52,233 nucleotides of DNA from Deinococcus marmoris DSM 12784 (GTDB taxonomy: Bacteria; Deinococcota; Deinococci; Deinococcales; Deinococcaceae), in assembly GCF_000701405.1 (NCBI RefSeq), contig NZ_JNIV01000023.1, positions 1 through 52,233 of the forward strand. The letters are read 5' to 3'. The notes under the pieces are model-generated. The model did not search any database and was not told the DNA's origin. It was given only the letters and a program-made list of their open reading frames with translations. Below, in pieces: positions 9,021 through 19,869 of this stretch. The position numbers were made by a program, and so were the translations under genes. The stretch's first letter is position 1, and each line of letters opens with the position of its first letter.

Positions 9021-10598
9021 TTACTTCTTGCCGTCAATGGTGATGTCTTCAAACGGCAGCAGGCTGGACGGCCCCGGCTGCCAGCCCTTGACATAGGTGC
9101 GGATGGCCGCCAGCGGGCGCGAATGCACGATGGGCAAGCGCACATTGGCGTCGTAGGTGATCTGGTGGATCTGGGCGTACGCTTTGGCCTGCGCCGCGCG
9201 GGTGGTGGCAGCGGCGGCAATACGCATCTGGTCAAAGATTTTCTGGCTGCCGTAATTGCTGTCTTTCGTGGCTTCCTCGCCGTAGTAGGTGTTGTAGAAG
9301 TTGTACGGACTGGCGTACGGCCCGGTCCAGCCGATCATGTACATGTCGAAGCCGGGGGACTTGTTGCGGTCATCCAGGTACTTGGCCCAGTCCTCGGTCT
9401 TCAGGGTGGCCTTGATCCCGATGGCGGCCAGATCGGCGGCCATCGCCTCGGCAATCGGTTTGGGGGTGGGGAAGTACGGGCGGCTGACGGGCATGTACCA
9501 CAGGTCCAGACTGAACCCGTTGGGGTAGCCCGCGTCCGCGAGGAGCTTCTTGGCCGCAGCGGGGTCAAACTTGTAATCGGCGGGGACGCTGGGGCTGTTG
9601 GCCCACTTCAGCGCCGGGGGCACGAAGCTGGCGTCGGTGACGCCCAGGTCGCCCCAGAAAGCTTCCACGATGGCCTTCTTGTTGATCGCCATAGAAATGG
9701 CCTGCCGCACCTTGTCGTTCTTGAGGTACTTGTTGCCCAGGTTCAGGCTGAGCATCCCCACGTTAAAGGACGGCACCAGCACCGCCGACAGGTTCTTGTC
9801 GGCCTTGACCGCCCCCAGTTGTTCCGGATTCAGGTCCGTGGTGAAGTCAATCGTTCCGGCCTTGAGTTCGTTCAGGCGGGCGCTGGGGTCTTTAAGGAAA
9901 CGCAGCACCAGCGCGTCGTATTTGGCCTTGTTGCCCCAGTACGCCTTGTTGGGGATCAGATTGATGCGGTCCCCGGTCTTCCAGTCCTGCATGATGAACG
10001 GCCCGGTTCCCACGGGCAGTCCGGCGGGCGTGCCGTATCTGGCCCCGGCTTTCTTGATGGCTGCCGGGCTGGCAATGCCAAAGAAACTGGTAGCCATCGT
10101 TTCGGGAAGCTGCGCGTAGCCGCGCGTCATGGTGAAAATGACCTTGTTCTGGCCGTCGGCGCGGACGCTTTTGAGGATGGTTCCGGGATCGCCCTTGAAG
10201 CCGCCGAAGATGAACTGCCAGGAGGTAAAGGTCTTGCTCTGTTCCTTTGCGCCGCCGGGAGCAGCGGGGTCCCACCAGCGGTTGACGTTGTACACCACGG
10301 CGTCCGCGTTGAACGGCGTGCCGTCGGTGAACTTGACGCCGGGCCGCAGGTAGAACGTCCATTCCGTGGCGCTGGCATTGGAGGTCCACCGGAGCGCCAG
10401 ACTGGGCGAGATGTCGCTGGTTCCGTTCTTGAAACGCACCAGACCGTCGTAGACCATCATCTGTGGGGTGGCCGAGTTGCCGTCGGTGATGGTGCCGGAA
10501 TCCAGCGAGACGGGTTCGCCGCCCGCGCCGTAGACCAGCGTGACCGCGCCTGCCGATGTCCCCAGCAGAGCCAGGGAAAGAAAGAGGGAACGCCGCAT
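9021..10598 (-). CDS. ABC transporter family 5 substrate-binding protein (peptide/oligopeptide type)
   Basis: This is the extracytoplasmic binding component of a dipeptide/oligopeptide/nickel-type ABC importer. The 525-residue protein begins with a signal peptide, MRRSLFLSLALLGTSAGAV, and follows the SBP_bac_5 plan: GEPVSLDSGTITD, YDGLVRFKNGTSDISPSLA, then WTFYLRPGVKFTDGTPFNAD near residues 85-104. The start at 10598 is set by the signal peptide and by AGGAGG 6 nt upstream. A promoter with TTGACT, 17-bp spacing and TAGCCT lies about 75 nt upstream. No permease or ATPase gene is adjacent, so it must share components encoded elsewhere. Substrate not determinable here. Confidence 0.9.
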   Translation of the reverse strand: MRRSLFLSLALLGTSAGAVTLVYGAGGEPVSLDSGTITDGNSATPQMMVYDGLVRFKNGTSDISPSLALRWTSNASATEWTFYLRPGVKFTDGTPFNADAVVYNVNRWWDPAAPGGAKEQSKTFTSWQFIFGGFKGDPGTILKSVRADGQNKVIFTMTRGYAQLPETMATSFFGIASPAAIKKAGARYGTPAGLPVGTGPFIMQDWKTGDRINLIPNKAYWGNKAKYDALVLRFLKDPSARLNELKAGTIDFTTDLNPEQLGAVKADKNLSAVLVPSFNVGMLSLNLGNKYLKNDKVRQAISMAINKKAIVEAFWGDLGVTDASFVPPALKWANSPSVPADYKFDPAAAKKLLADAGYPNGFSLDLWYMPVSRPYFPTPKPIAEAMAADLAAIGIKATLKTEDWAKYLDDRNKSPGFDMYMIGWTGPYASPYNFYNTYYGEEATKDSNYGSQKIFDQMRIAAAATTRAAQAKAYAQIHQITYDANVRLPIVHSRPLAAIRTYVKGWQPGPSSLLPFEDITIDGKK

Positions 10599-10985
10599 AG
10601 GAGCCTCCTGAAGTTGAAAAAGGGGAAGGGCGAGATCGGAGCCGGGTTGAATTGTCGAAGCTGCTGTGAGGCTAGGGATTTCGGGGCATAAAGTCAAACC
10701 TGATTTGCTCATCTGGACCCCGTCGGTAGCGCGGCAGAAATCGGAACAGCGCAGGGTGCCTGCACTCCAGGCCCGCAGGGATGCCGTTCTCCTGCCCACC
10801 GGTCCTGTCCAGAACAGCGCCAATGACCCGTACAGCCCGCAGAGGGGACGCGTGGACGCCCGTTCGGATTTCCAGGTGTTCCAAGCACCTTTCCACCGGA
10901 GTCCGTCTCAGCCCGCGTTTTTGCCCGCCCCCTGCTGGAGTCCTGTCAGGCGCTTCTTGCTACGCTATGGGCCGGAGAACCCTGC
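10599..10985. other. Divergent intergenic region, no gene
   Basis: This 387-bp spacer separates the divergent solute-binding protein and phosphohexomutase genes. It holds a strong promoter for the former at 10669-10697 and a weaker -10 candidate, TACGCT at 10961-10966, for the latter. Reading frames crossing it have no recognisable protein features. Confidence 0.6.
10669..10697 (-). promoter_or_regulatory. Promoter TTGACT-17-TAGCCT of the solute-binding protein gene
   Basis: On the minus strand TTGACT (10692-10697) and TAGCCT (10669-10674) are separated by exactly 17 bp. Transcription would start near 10662, leaving a leader of about 65 nt that includes the AGGAGG site at the 10598 start. 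Confidence 0.75.
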
Positions 10986-12419
10986 ATGCCCATCAAATTC
11001 GGAACGGACGGCTGGCGCGACATCATCGCGGACGAATTTACCTACGACAACGTGCGCCGTGTCGCTCAGGCCCACGCCCAGGTCCTCCGGCAGGGGGGCG
11101 GAGGCGCGGTGGTGGTGGGCTTCGACACCCGTTTCCAGGGTGCTGGTTTTGCCCGCGTGGTGGCCGAGACGATGGCCGGGCAGGGGCTGGACGTGTGGCT
11201 GGCCACCGAGTATCTGCCCACCCCGGCCCTGTCCTTCGCCGTCGTCCACCACGGCGCGGCAGGGGGCGTGATGGTCACGGCCAGCCACAACCCGCCCGCC
11301 TACAGCGGCTACAAGCTCAAGGGGCATTACGGCGGCAGCGCCACCCCGGCCCTGGTGGCCCAGGTGGAGGCTGCCCTGGACGCACCCGAAGCCTACAGCG
11401 GGCCGCGCGGCACGGTGCGCCCCCTCGATATCCGGCAGGCGTACTACGGGCAACTGGACCGGCAGCTCGATCTGGAGGTGCTGCGCTCCTACCGGGGCCG
11501 CGTCATTCACGATCCGATGGGCGGCGCGGCCTGCGGCTGGCTGACCGGCTACGCCGAACACGCGGGCTTGCAGCTTGGTCTGACGGAACTACACGGACGC
11601 CCCGATCCGCTGTTCCACGGTGTCAACCCCGAACCCGTTCCGCAGAGTCTGGGCGAGCTGATGGCCCTGCTGGCGGGGGAATCCGGGCAGACGCTGGGCG
11701 TCGTGACCGACGGCGATGCGGACCGGGTGGGCGCGGTCACAGCGGGCGGGCAGTTCTTCAACAGCCACCAGATCTTCGCCGTGCTGACCGCTCACCTGTA
11801 CCGTGTGCGCGGTCTGCGCGGGCGTGTGGTCAAAACCGTGTCGGGCAGCCGCGTGATCGAGTTGCTGGCCCGCAAGCTGGGGCTGGAGGTGCTGGAAACC
11901 CCGGTGGGTTTCAAGTACATCACCGATGCCTTCCTGGAGGGGCAGGACGACGAGAGCAGGGCCGTGCTGATCGGCGGCGAGGAATCCGGCGGGCTGTCCT
12001 CGCGCGGGCACATCCCGGAGCGCGACGGCCTGCTGAACAGCCTGCTGATGATCGAGGCGATGGCGGCCAGTGGCAAAAGTCTGTCCGAACTGTTTGCCGA
12101 CATCGAGGCCGAGGTGGACTTCCGGCACCACTATGACCGCGCGGACCTGCACCTGAGCAATCAGTTCGATAAAGCCGCGCTGCTGACCGCTGCCCAGAAC
12201 TTTAAGGAGGTGGCGGGCCATGCCGTGGAGGGCATCAACACCCGCGACGGCGTGAAGCTGACGCTGGCGGGCGGAGCCTCGGCCATGTTCCGGGCTTCCG
12301 GCACCGAACCCGTGGTCCGCGTGTACGTGGAGGCCCAGAGCGAATCGGACCTGCGCGCCATTCTGGACGAGGCCACCCGGCGCGTGTATGACCACGATCC
12401 GGGGCATCAGCCCGGCTGA
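10986..12419 (+). CDS. Phosphoglucomutase/phosphomannomutase family protein
   Basis: Enzymes of this alpha-D-phosphohexomutase family interconvert 1- and 6-phospho sugars and feed cell-envelope polysaccharide synthesis. The 477-residue protein has all four active-site loops: [15 protein letters not shown] with catalytic Ser100, the metal loop [10 protein letters not shown] near residue 241, the sugar loop [10 protein letters not shown] near 328-337, and the phosphate loop [12 protein letters not shown] near the C-terminus. GGAG lies upstream of the ATG. Whether it prefers glucose, mannose or glucosamine phosphate cannot be read directly; the FGTDGWRD start is common in phosphoglucomutase-like members. 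manA lies 2.5 kb away on the other strand. Confidence 0.92.
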   Translation: MPIKFGTDGWRDIIADEFTYDNVRRVAQAHAQVLRQGGGGAVVVGFDTRFQGAGFARVVAETMAGQGLDVWLATEYLPTPALSFAVVHHGAAGGVMVTASHNPPAYSGYKLKGHYGGSATPALVAQVEAALDAPEAYSGPRGTVRPLDIRQAYYGQLDRQLDLEVLRSYRGRVIHDPMGGAACGWLTGYAEHAGLQLGLTELHGRPDPLFHGVNPEPVPQSLGELMALLAGESGQTLGVVTDGDADRVGAVTAGGQFFNSHQIFAVLTAHLYRVRGLRGRVVKTVSGSRVIELLARKLGLEVLETPVGFKYITDAFLEGQDDESRAVLIGGEESGGLSSRGHIPERDGLLNSLLMIEAMAASGKSLSELFADIEAEVDFRHHYDRADLHLSNQFDKAALLTAAQNFKEVAGHAVEGINTRDGVKLTLAGGASAMFRASGTEPVVRVYVEAQSESDLRAILDEATRRVYDHDPGHQPG

Positions 12420-12434
12420 AGCGTCCCGTTCCTG

Positions 12435-12486
12435 GAACACCACTGTCAGCGGCACTTGAGGCCAGCAGTGGTGTTCTCATTCTCAG
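12435..12486 (+). terminator. Hairpin terminator candidate after the phosphohexomutase gene
   Basis: GAACACCACTG (12435-12445) pairs perfectly with CAGTGGTGTTC (12476-12486) across a 30-nt loop. Only a T-rich, interrupted stretch follows, so termination strength is uncertain. Confidence 0.55.
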
Positions 12487-12565
12487 AGCCGTTACAAAGG
12501 GAGGTCAACCGCGCCTTTCTGGAAACCCCGCCTCCCACCCCGCGTAACCTCAGGAGGACAGACCC

Positions 12566-13882
12566 ATGCCAACCCTGAACCGACGCCTCACCCGCACCCT
12601 TCTGCTTGCCGCGCTGACGCTGCCCGTCTGGGCGGGGGCAGCCACGCCCAGATTCGCGGGGGTGAGCTGGAAAGACCCCGCCGACCTGAAGGTTTCGGAC
12701 CGCTCCGGCAGGTGCCCCAGCAGGTGTGTGGTCTACGAGGGCAAGAAAAACGGCTTCCCGCTGCTGCGTGTGCATGAGGCCGTGATCGGCAGCGGCCCGC
12801 AGACCCTCAAAACGTTGATGGCCTGGATGCAGGGCAGCGAGGGCGAGACGGTCAGGGTGGTTAAGGACGCCTTCAAGGCCGAATCGGTCAGGGACGGAGC
12901 CGTCACGGCGTATTTCTTCATGCTGGAACGGGGAGACAGGCCAGACGACCGCAGCCCGGACTATTCCACCTTGCTGCTGCTGGAACAGGGTGGCGTGACC
13001 CTGCCGCTGGAGCTGTACGGCCTGAGCCGCAGGCAGGTGGAAGGCAGTCCTCAGGGGATGCAGGACCTGCTCGATTCCGTCAAGCTGGACCCGGCGGCCA
13101 TCAGGAAAGACCTGACGGCCCGCGCGCAGGCGTTTACCCAGGCGGCCCAGGCCATCACCAACGGGTACGCACGCGGCGAGAAGGTCAGGCTGTACACCTG
13201 GTCCAGATCCACCATGAGAAACGTCTACACGCCCAGTGGGATGCAGCTTCAGGCGTTCAACGACTCGGGACAACTGGCCTTTTTGCCCGGTGGCGTCTTT
13301 CTGGAAGATTCCCGCGCGAATTACCGCGCCCCGGACCTGAAGGCGGACGGACGGGGGGAATTGCCCGCCCGCTGGAAAAGCGTCGGTGGCAACTTTCAGG
13401 TGACCACGCCGGGCGGCAAAACCACCGTGTACACCGTCACGAAGCTCAGCGGCGGCCAGACCCGCATTGACGTGGGCAGTCAGGCGTATTACGAAATCCC
13501 CGCGCTGACGGCCAGAGACGTGACCGGCATCTTCAGCACCAAGTACGCCAGAACGTCCGGGACAGGCGATACGGCGGTCAATTCCAGCGGCAGCAAGGAC
13601 CTTGAACTGCTGCCGAACGGGCGTTACGAGGACAGGGGCCAGAGCTTTACCTCGCTGACCGGCCCCGGCATCACGGCGGGTTCGGGGGGCAGCAAGGCGA
13701 CGGGCGGCACCTGGAGTTACGACGCGGCCTCGTACGTGCTGACCCTGAAACCGGAGGGCGGAGGCAGCCGCAGCGGTCCCACCTACACCCAGGTCTTTAG
13801 CCCGGCGAACCGGCAGATCAAGGGGTCCAAGAGTGTGGACTGGCTGCTGCTGGGGGCCGACGGCTGGTGGAAGAGCAGGTAG
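12566..13882 (+). CDS. Secreted protein of unknown function
   Basis: I do not recognise the family. The 438-residue protein starts with a clear signal peptide (Arg-rich n-region, hydrophobic TLLLAALTLPVWAGA, likely cleavage after AGAA near residue 27) and has CPSRC near residue 50. Residues 30-180 may form one domain containing PLLRVHEAV and LLLLEQGGVTLPLELYG. The C-terminal 250 residues look beta-rich, with GRYEDRGQSFTSL and GTWSYDAASYVLTLKPEGG, reminiscent of a lipocalin-like or beta-sandwich domain. AGGAGG lies 9 nt before the ATG. It is likely a single gene facing the oxidoreductase at 13911. Confidence 0.8.
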   Translation: MPTLNRRLTRTLLLAALTLPVWAGAATPRFAGVSWKDPADLKVSDRSGRCPSRCVVYEGKKNGFPLLRVHEAVIGSGPQTLKTLMAWMQGSEGETVRVVKDAFKAESVRDGAVTAYFFMLERGDRPDDRSPDYSTLLLLEQGGVTLPLELYGLSRRQVEGSPQGMQDLLDSVKLDPAAIRKDLTARAQAFTQAAQAITNGYARGEKVRLYTWSRSTMRNVYTPSGMQLQAFNDSGQLAFLPGGVFLEDSRANYRAPDLKADGRGELPARWKSVGGNFQVTTPGGKTTVYTVTKLSGGQTRIDVGSQAYYEIPALTARDVTGIFSTKYARTSGTGDTAVNSSGSKDLELLPNGRYEDRGQSFTSLTGPGITAGSGGSKATGGTWSYDAASYVLTLKPEGGGSRSGPTYTQVFSPANRQIKGSKSVDWLLLGADGWWKSR

Positions 13883-13910
13883 GGCGGGTGCGTCACTGTG
13901 TCCCGTCCAG

Positions 13911-14840
13911 CTACCCCAGCACCACCACGGATTTCCCCCGTGCATGGCGGGTCTCGGTCTTTTTCAGGGCGTCCAGCGCCTCTGCAAACGGGTACTCGTT
14001 TTCAATGATCAGTTGAACCTGCCCCTTCGCTATTTCCGCCACCAGTCCGGCAACCTTGATCTGCGTGGCGTGGCTGTGGCTGATCTGCTGCACGGTGATT
14101 CCCCGCTCCGGGCGGATCTGGGCACTGTCTCCCGAAACCGTGATGAGTCTGCCGCCGTCCCTGACCACCGACTGGCTGGCCATTCCCGTTCCGGGCTGAA
14201 TCGCCAGCGCGGCGCTGACCCCGCCCCCGGCCCAGACGCGCACCCCCTCCGGCCAGTCGGCCTGCTGATAATCGGCGGCGTGTTCCAGCCCCAGCGCCCG
14301 CATATGCGCGTGATTGCCCGCAGAGGCCGAGCCAGCCACGCGAATGCCCTGGGCCGCCGCCAGTTGAATCACCAGACTGCCAATCGCCCCTGAAGCTCCG
14401 GCAATAAACAGGGAATCGCCGCCTTGCAGCCCCAGCGCGTTCAGGCTCTCCAGCGCCGCTTTGCCCGCAATGGGAACCGCCGCGCCCTGGGCAAAGGTCA
14501 GACCGTCTGGCAGGGGGATCAGGGTGTGCTGGTTCGCGGCGGCATATTCCGCCCACGCGCCGCCCTGCGGTTGCAGGCTGGTGGTGAAGATGACCCGGTC
14601 ACCGACTGAAACCCCGGCCACCTGATCGCCCGTCTCCACCACCGTCCCCGCGCCTTCCGTGCCGATGGTGTAGGGGAAGGCCACGCCCCGTGGGATGAAG
14701 GAGCGGTCATGAAGGCCGACGCCGAAGGCCCCCACCCGCACCAGCACCTCATCACCGCCGATCTGTGGAACTGGCGCGTCCACCATGCTGACCTCGCCGC
14801 TGTCTGCCGCGAGTCGTGCAAAAACTTTCATGGTCTCCAT
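13911..14840 (-). CDS. MDR superfamily zinc-independent alcohol dehydrogenase/quinone oxidoreductase
   Basis: Members reduce quinones or enones with NADPH. The 309-residue protein has an N-terminal GroES-like domain (VPQIGGDEVLVRVGAFGVG, GTEGAGTVVETGDQVAG) without the zinc-binding Cys residues of alcohol dehydrogenases. The Rossmann nucleotide site is FIAGASGAIGSLVIQLAAAQG near residues 150-170. The start at 14840 is chosen over the ATG at 14855 because AGGAGG lies 6 nt before it, inside the longer version; 14831 is a second in-frame option. It precedes manA on the same strand by 45 bp but has no evident link to it. Confidence 0.85.
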   Translation of the reverse strand: METMKVFARLAADSGEVSMVDAPVPQIGGDEVLVRVGAFGVGLHDRSFIPRGVAFPYTIGTEGAGTVVETGDQVAGVSVGDRVIFTTSLQPQGGAWAEYAAANQHTLIPLPDGLTFAQGAAVPIAGKAALESLNALGLQGGDSLFIAGASGAIGSLVIQLAAAQGIRVAGSASAGNHAHMRALGLEHAADYQQADWPEGVRVWAGGGVSAALAIQPGTGMASQSVVRDGGRLITVSGDSAQIRPERGITVQQISHSHATQIKVAGLVAEIAKGQVQLIIENEYPFAEALDALKKTETRHARGKSVVVLG

Positions 14841-14885
14841 CACGTCCCTCCTCATTGGGTCTGGTGGCTGCTTTAGCCCTGCGCG

Positions 14886-15833
14886 TTACTCCGGCAGGCT
14901 GGACCTCAGCATCTGAAAGTCGCCGGAGAGCTGATACCCACCCACGGCGGCGGGCAGCAGCAGGGACTCAAACTGGCCCAGTCGCGTGGTTTCCCCGCCT
15001 GCCTCTACCGTTGCCTCACCCACCGTGACGGTCAGGACGTGAAAGGTCTGCCCAGCAGTGTCGTCCGCCAGCGTGCTGCCTGCGCTGCTCAGGCGTTCCA
15101 GCACGAAGTAATCGCAGCGGGTCAGCTCCTGAACGGCGTCCCGGGCGGGGGGCAGGGGAGAGGCAGGTGCGGGCCAGGGCCGCGAAACCTCGGCGCTTTT
15201 TTCGAGGTGCAGGGTGCGGCCAGCGGCGGCGGGGCGGTCCCAGTCGTGGATGCGGTAGGTCAGGTCACTGGTCTGCTGGACCTCGTACAGGAAGACCCCT
15301 GGCCCCAGCGCGTGAACGGTCCCGGCGGGAATCATGAAGGTGTCCCCGGTCTGAACGGGCGTGTACGCCACATGATCCATGACCTTCCCGGCCAGAATCG
15401 CCTCGCTCAACTTGTCCTGGGCCGTGTCTGGCTTGATTCCGGCAATGATCTGTGCGCCCGCGTCGGCGTCCAGCACCTGCCACGCCTCGGTCTTGCCCAA
15501 GTGGCCCTCGCCTTCCAGCATGCGGGCCTGCGCGTCGTCCGGGTGGACCTGCACGCTCAGCCAGTCGGCGCAGTCCAGCAGCTTGATCAGCAGCGGAAAG
15601 CGGATGCCGGAAGCGCGGCTGCCCAGCAGCTCCTGTGGAAACTGTTTTGACAGGGCGGCCAGCGTCTGCCCGGCATAAGGGCCACCCGAAACGTGGTTGT
15701 CCTCGCCGATGACCCACGCCTCGCCAATGGGTTTGCTGGTGTCGCCGCCTTCCGGGATCAGCCGGGTGCCGCCCCAGACACGTTCAACCAGTTTGGATTC
15801 CAGCGGCAGGGGAGAGGAGAGGGTGTGGGTCAT
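14886..15833 (-). CDS. manA: Mannose-6-phosphate isomerase, class I-like
   Basis: The enzyme interconverts fructose 6-phosphate and mannose 6-phosphate, supplying mannose for glycans. The 315-residue protein has the short cupin form of the family: [11 protein letters not shown] at the start, the zinc ligands in [11 protein letters not shown] near residue 90, [20 protein letters not shown] near 105-124, and [27 protein letters not shown] near 155-180. The ATG at 15833 has TATGAT 6 nt upstream and no ribosome site, so the mRNA is probably leaderless. That promoter lies directly against the terminator of lpd. Confidence 0.9.
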   Translation of the reverse strand: MTHTLSSPLPLESKLVERVWGGTRLIPEGGDTSKPIGEAWVIGEDNHVSGGPYAGQTLAALSKQFPQELLGSRASGIRFPLLIKLLDCADWLSVQVHPDDAQARMLEGEGHLGKTEAWQVLDADAGAQIIAGIKPDTAQDKLSEAILAGKVMDHVAYTPVQTGDTFMIPAGTVHALGPGVFLYEVQQTSDLTYRIHDWDRPAAAGRTLHLEKSAEVSRPWPAPASPLPPARDAVQELTRCDYFVLERLSSAGSTLADDTAGQTFHVLTVTVGEATVEAGGETTRLGQFESLLLPAAVGGYQLSGDFQMLRSSLPE

Positions 15834-15839
15834 GCCCAC

Positions 15840-15845
15840 ATCATA
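15840..15845 (-). promoter_or_regulatory. -10 box TATGAT of leaderless manA
   Basis: TATGAT on the minus strand ends 6 nt before the manA ATG. It overlaps the T-run of the preceding lpd terminator, so termination and reinitiation are packed into about 40 bp. No good -35 is visible. Confidence 0.6.
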
Positions 15846-15882
15846 AAAGAGGGACAGACCGTGATCTGGTCTGCCCCTCTTC
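15846..15882 (-). terminator. Intrinsic terminator of lpd
   Basis: On the minus strand AGAGGGGCAGACC and GGTCTGTCCCTCT pair across a short AGATCAC loop and are followed by TTTT. It sits between lpd and manA, both transcribed leftward. Confidence 0.75.
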
Positions 15883-15897
15883 TGGTATTGCCACGCT

Positions 15898-17304
<1,407 letters not shown>

Positions 17305-17410
17305 ATCGCCCCTGAGCGTATCACCGCGCGCCAAAACCGAAGGTGCCGCGTCCTCCGTACTGGAGTCTCTGGGCTGGAGACAGAGACGCTGATCCGCCAT
17401 ATTGGGGGCC

Positions 17411-18451
17411 ATGAACCCTGCCTTTGATCTGGACTACACGCTGGATGTCCTCGTGCGCCTGCTGGACACCCCCAGCCCCACCGGATTTACGGAAGCCGCC
17501 GTTGCGCTGATTGAAAAGGAGGTGGCGGCGCTGGGCATCACGCCCACGCGCACCCGTAAAGGCGCACTGACCTGGGAAGTTCCTGGCAGCAGTGAGGGCC
17601 ACGTCACCTTCAGCGGCCACACCGACACGCTGGGGGCGATGGTCAAGGGCATTAAAACCAACGGGCGGCTGCGGCTGTCCATGCTGGGCGGCTACGACTG
17701 GGCCACTGTGGAGGGCGAGGACGTGCGCGTGCATACCCAGAGCGGACGCGTGGTCACCGGCACCGTGGTCAACATCCGCCAGAGTACCCACGTCCACGGC
17801 GCGGCCCTGCGTGACCTCAAGCGCGAGGCGTCCGTGATGGAAGTCCGGCTGGACGAGCAGACCGCCAGTGCCGCCGAGACCCGCACGCTGGGCATAGGCG
17901 TGGGCGATTTCGTCAGCTATGACGCGCGGCCCCGCGTGACCGCCGCCGGATACATCAAATCGCGCCATCTGGACAACAAGGCGGCGGTGGCGATTTTCCT
18001 GGCCGTCACGAAGGAATTGATCAACACTCCGCCCGCAAAAACGGTGGCCTTTCATGTCACCACCTACGAGGAAGTCGGCCACGGCGCGGCCACGGGCATT
18101 CCGCCCCACACCGACGAGTTGATCGCGGTGGATATGGCGGCAGTGGGCGAGGGCCAGACCAGCAACGAACACTGCGTCACCCTATGCGTGGCCGACAGCA
18201 GCGGTCCCTACGATCACGCGCTGGGCAACCGCCTGCGGGCGGCGGCGGTGCGGGCAGACCTGGACCTGCGGGTGGACATGTACCCTTTTTACGGCTCGGA
18301 CGGTTCGGCGGCGTGGCGGGCAGGGGGCGATTACCCGGTGGCCCTCATCGGCCCCGGCGTGGATGCCAGCCACGCCTACGAGCGGATGCACACCGACGCC
18401 CTGCGCGACACGGCGGCGCTGATCCTGACTTATCTGGGTGTGGAGTCGTAA
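17411..18451 (+). CDS. M42 family metallopeptidase (glutamyl aminopeptidase type)
   Basis: M42 enzymes are large tetrahedral di-zinc aminopeptidases in the cytoplasm. The 346-residue protein keeps the metal and catalytic sites: [14 protein letters not shown] near residue 63, [15 protein letters not shown] near 180, [13 protein letters not shown] near 217, and [10 protein letters not shown] near 240. It is probably leaderless or has a very short leader; GGGGG precedes the ATG. It is divergent from lpd, the starts being 106 bp apart. A frame in another phase overlaps its end and continues into a putative immunity-like gene. Confidence 0.88.
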   Translation: MNPAFDLDYTLDVLVRLLDTPSPTGFTEAAVALIEKEVAALGITPTRTRKGALTWEVPGSSEGHVTFSGHTDTLGAMVKGIKTNGRLRLSMLGGYDWATVEGEDVRVHTQSGRVVTGTVVNIRQSTHVHGAALRDLKREASVMEVRLDEQTASAAETRTLGIGVGDFVSYDARPRVTAAGYIKSRHLDNKAAVAIFLAVTKELINTPPAKTVAFHVTTYEEVGHGAATGIPPHTDELIAVDMAAVGEGQTSNEHCVTLCVADSSGPYDHALGNRLRAAAVRADLDLRVDMYPFYGSDGSAAWRAGGDYPVALIGPGVDASHAYERMHTDALRDTAALILTYLGVES

Positions 18452-18840
18452 AGCCGGACCAGGGGGATCACCGCCTGCTGGCCCTCTGGGCTGCTGACTG
18501 CGCCGCGCATGTGTTGGCCTGCTTTGAGGCCCACCGTCCTGACGATGACCGTCCCCGGAAAGCCGTTGAGGCGGCGCGGGCCTGGGCGCGTGGTGATCTG
18601 AGAATGGTGGAGGCGCGGGCTGCCGCGTTTGCCTGCCATGCGGCAGCCCGCGAAGCTTCTGACCCCGCTGCCATCGCCGCCGCCCGTGCTGCCGGACATG
18701 CCGCCGCCACCGCGCATGTCGCCACCCACGCGCCACACGCGGCCAGATATGCGCGGGCTGCGGCTGCGGCTGAAGATGCAGAACGCGAATGGCAACGGCA
18801 ACAGCTTCCAGAGCGGCTGTGGGCCTTCGCTTTCGGCTGA
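18313..18840 (+). CDS. Putative immunity-protein-like Ala-rich protein, start unclear
   Basis: From about 18463 the frame reads DHRLLALWAADCAAHVLACFE, then DDDRPRKAVEAARAW, ARAAAFACHAAARE, and AAARAAGHAAATAHVATHA. This is the pattern of the family annotated as putative immunity protein (Imm5-like). I recognise it from memory, and its function is not established. The homologous part, residues 50-175 here, looks intact and ends WQRQQLPERLWAFAFG. No ATG, GTG or TTG lies near where the family N-terminus should be; the nearest in-frame start is GTG 18313, well inside the M42 gene. Either translation starts at an unusual codon or the 5' end has been lost. A GGGGG run at about 18462-18466 is a possible frameshift point. 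Confidence 0.6.
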   Translation: MAGRGRLPGGPHRPRRGCQPRLRADAHRRPARHGGADPDLSGCGVVKPDQGDHRLLALWAADCAAHVLACFEAHRPDDDRPRKAVEAARAWARGDLRMVEARAAAFACHAAAREASDPAAIAAARAAGHAAATAHVATHAPHAARYARAAAAAEDAEREWQRQQLPERLWAFAFG

Positions 18841-18851
18841 GTTGAAAGGAA

Positions 18852-18974
18852 ACCCCTCAGTCGGCTTCGCCGCCAGCTCCCCTTAAAAGGGAGCCAGGGA
18901 GCGCAGAAGGTCGTGTAGGTTGAGAAATACCCCGCCTCCCTTCTAGGGGGAGGTCCCCGGAGGGGGGGAGGGGT
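18852..18974. repeat. Intergenic hairpin repeat element
   Basis: The segment opens with ACCCCTC and closes with GAGGGGT as an inverted pair, and contains CAGTCGGCTTCGCCGCCAGC, CTCCCCTTAAAAGGGAG and CTCCCTTCTAGGGGGAG-like internal hairpins. This architecture is that of dispersed intergenic repeats in high-GC bacterial genomes, including Deinococcus, as far as I recall. A related C/G-rich element lies at 27497-27537. Confidence 0.65.
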
Positions 18975-19087
18975 CAAACCGCTGGCAGCCACCCCACGAC
19001 TGGGTCAACAAGCCCCTCTCTTCCTCAAGCCACAATGAAGCCACACACACACTTACATTCTCCTCCTCGTCCGCGTAAGCTGGACGG

Positions 19088-19792
19088 GTGCTGTCCCTTC
19101 AAAAAGCGGCGAACATCCTGTCGGCCTTCAGTGCCGAGCAGCCCGAGTGGGGTGTGCGCGCACTGGCCGCGCATCTGGGCATTCCACGGGCCACCGCCCA
19201 CGCCTATCTGGCAGGGCTGACCGGAGCAGGCTTTCTGCGCCGGACCCCCGCCGGAAAATACCGACTGTCCTGGCATCTGGCCGAGATGGGCGCGCAGCTC
19301 ACGGCCTCGTTGCCGTGGTTTCCCGACGCCCGCTCATTGATCACCCGGCTGGCGCTGGAGGTGCGCTGCGTGGCCTTTCTGTGCATCCTGGAGGGCGAGG
19401 AAGTGGTGGCAGCGATCCGCGAACGCCACCCGGATGCCGACATCGATCTGCCGCTGGATATCTATCTACCCGCCACCTCCACTGCCAGCGGCAAGATCCT
19501 GTACGCGCACGCCGATATCACACCCAGAACGTTTTCCACCTGCACCCAGAGCAGCATCACCACGCTGGATGAGTGGCATACCGAGGTGGGGCGTGTTCAG
19601 CGTCTGGGCTACGCCTACAGCATCGAGGAATGGATTCCGGGGCAATGCACCCTGGGCGTGCCCTACCACTACGCGGGCGCGCTGGTGGCGGCCATCGGCG
19701 TGCAGATGAGCGCCGAACGCTACCTGCGCGAGGAACGCGCTGTGCGCGAGCGGGTGCTGGACATCGTGCGCGAGGCCGAGGGATTGAACTGA
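19088..19792 (+). CDS. IclR family transcriptional regulator
   Basis: The 234-residue protein has an N-terminal winged helix-turn-helix (LQKAANILSAFSAEQPEWGVRALAAHLGIPRATAHAYLAGL, shown here in part as the motif at residues 3-43) and a C-terminal IclR ligand domain with LPATSTASGKILYAHA and a final GALVAAIGVQMS. The GTG at 19088 is supported by TAAGCT 6 nt upstream and CTTACA 18 bp before that, implying a leaderless mRNA. The immediate neighbours do not reveal a target; accB lies 184 bp downstream in the same direction, but has its own palindrome and promoter. Confidence 0.9.
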   Translation: MLSLQKAANILSAFSAEQPEWGVRALAAHLGIPRATAHAYLAGLTGAGFLRRTPAGKYRLSWHLAEMGAQLTASLPWFPDARSLITRLALEVRCVAFLCILEGEEVVAAIRERHPDADIDLPLDIYLPATSTASGKILYAHADITPRTFSTCTQSSITTLDEWHTEVGRVQRLGYAYSIEEWIPGQCTLGVPYHYAGALVAAIGVQMSAERYLREERAVRERVLDIVREAEGLN

Positions 19793-19852
19793 ATTGAACA
19801 GCGCGGAACTGGACCGAGTTTCAAACTTCGACCATCCATCTGCGGAAGCCGC

Positions 19853-19858
19853 TAAACT
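19853..19858 (+). promoter_or_regulatory. Probable -10 box of accBC
   Basis: TAAACT fits TANNNT. Transcription would start near 19865, just before the palindrome at 19870-19883. The -35 element is not clear; TTCGAC at 19827-19832 is too far away at 20 bp. Confidence 0.45.
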
Positions 19859-19869
19859 CGGCAGGCAGC

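Noticed and set aside
9123..10691. Long plus-strand frame opposite the family-5 binding protein
   Set aside because: It is an antisense shadow: composition reflects the GC-rich real gene, with no domain, and the minus strand has a signal peptide and clear family motifs.
13614..13627. Fourth AACGNNCGTT core
   Set aside because: It lies inside the coding sequence of a secreted protein in the codons for NGRY, and its flanks break the outer C and G symmetry, so it is treated as chance.
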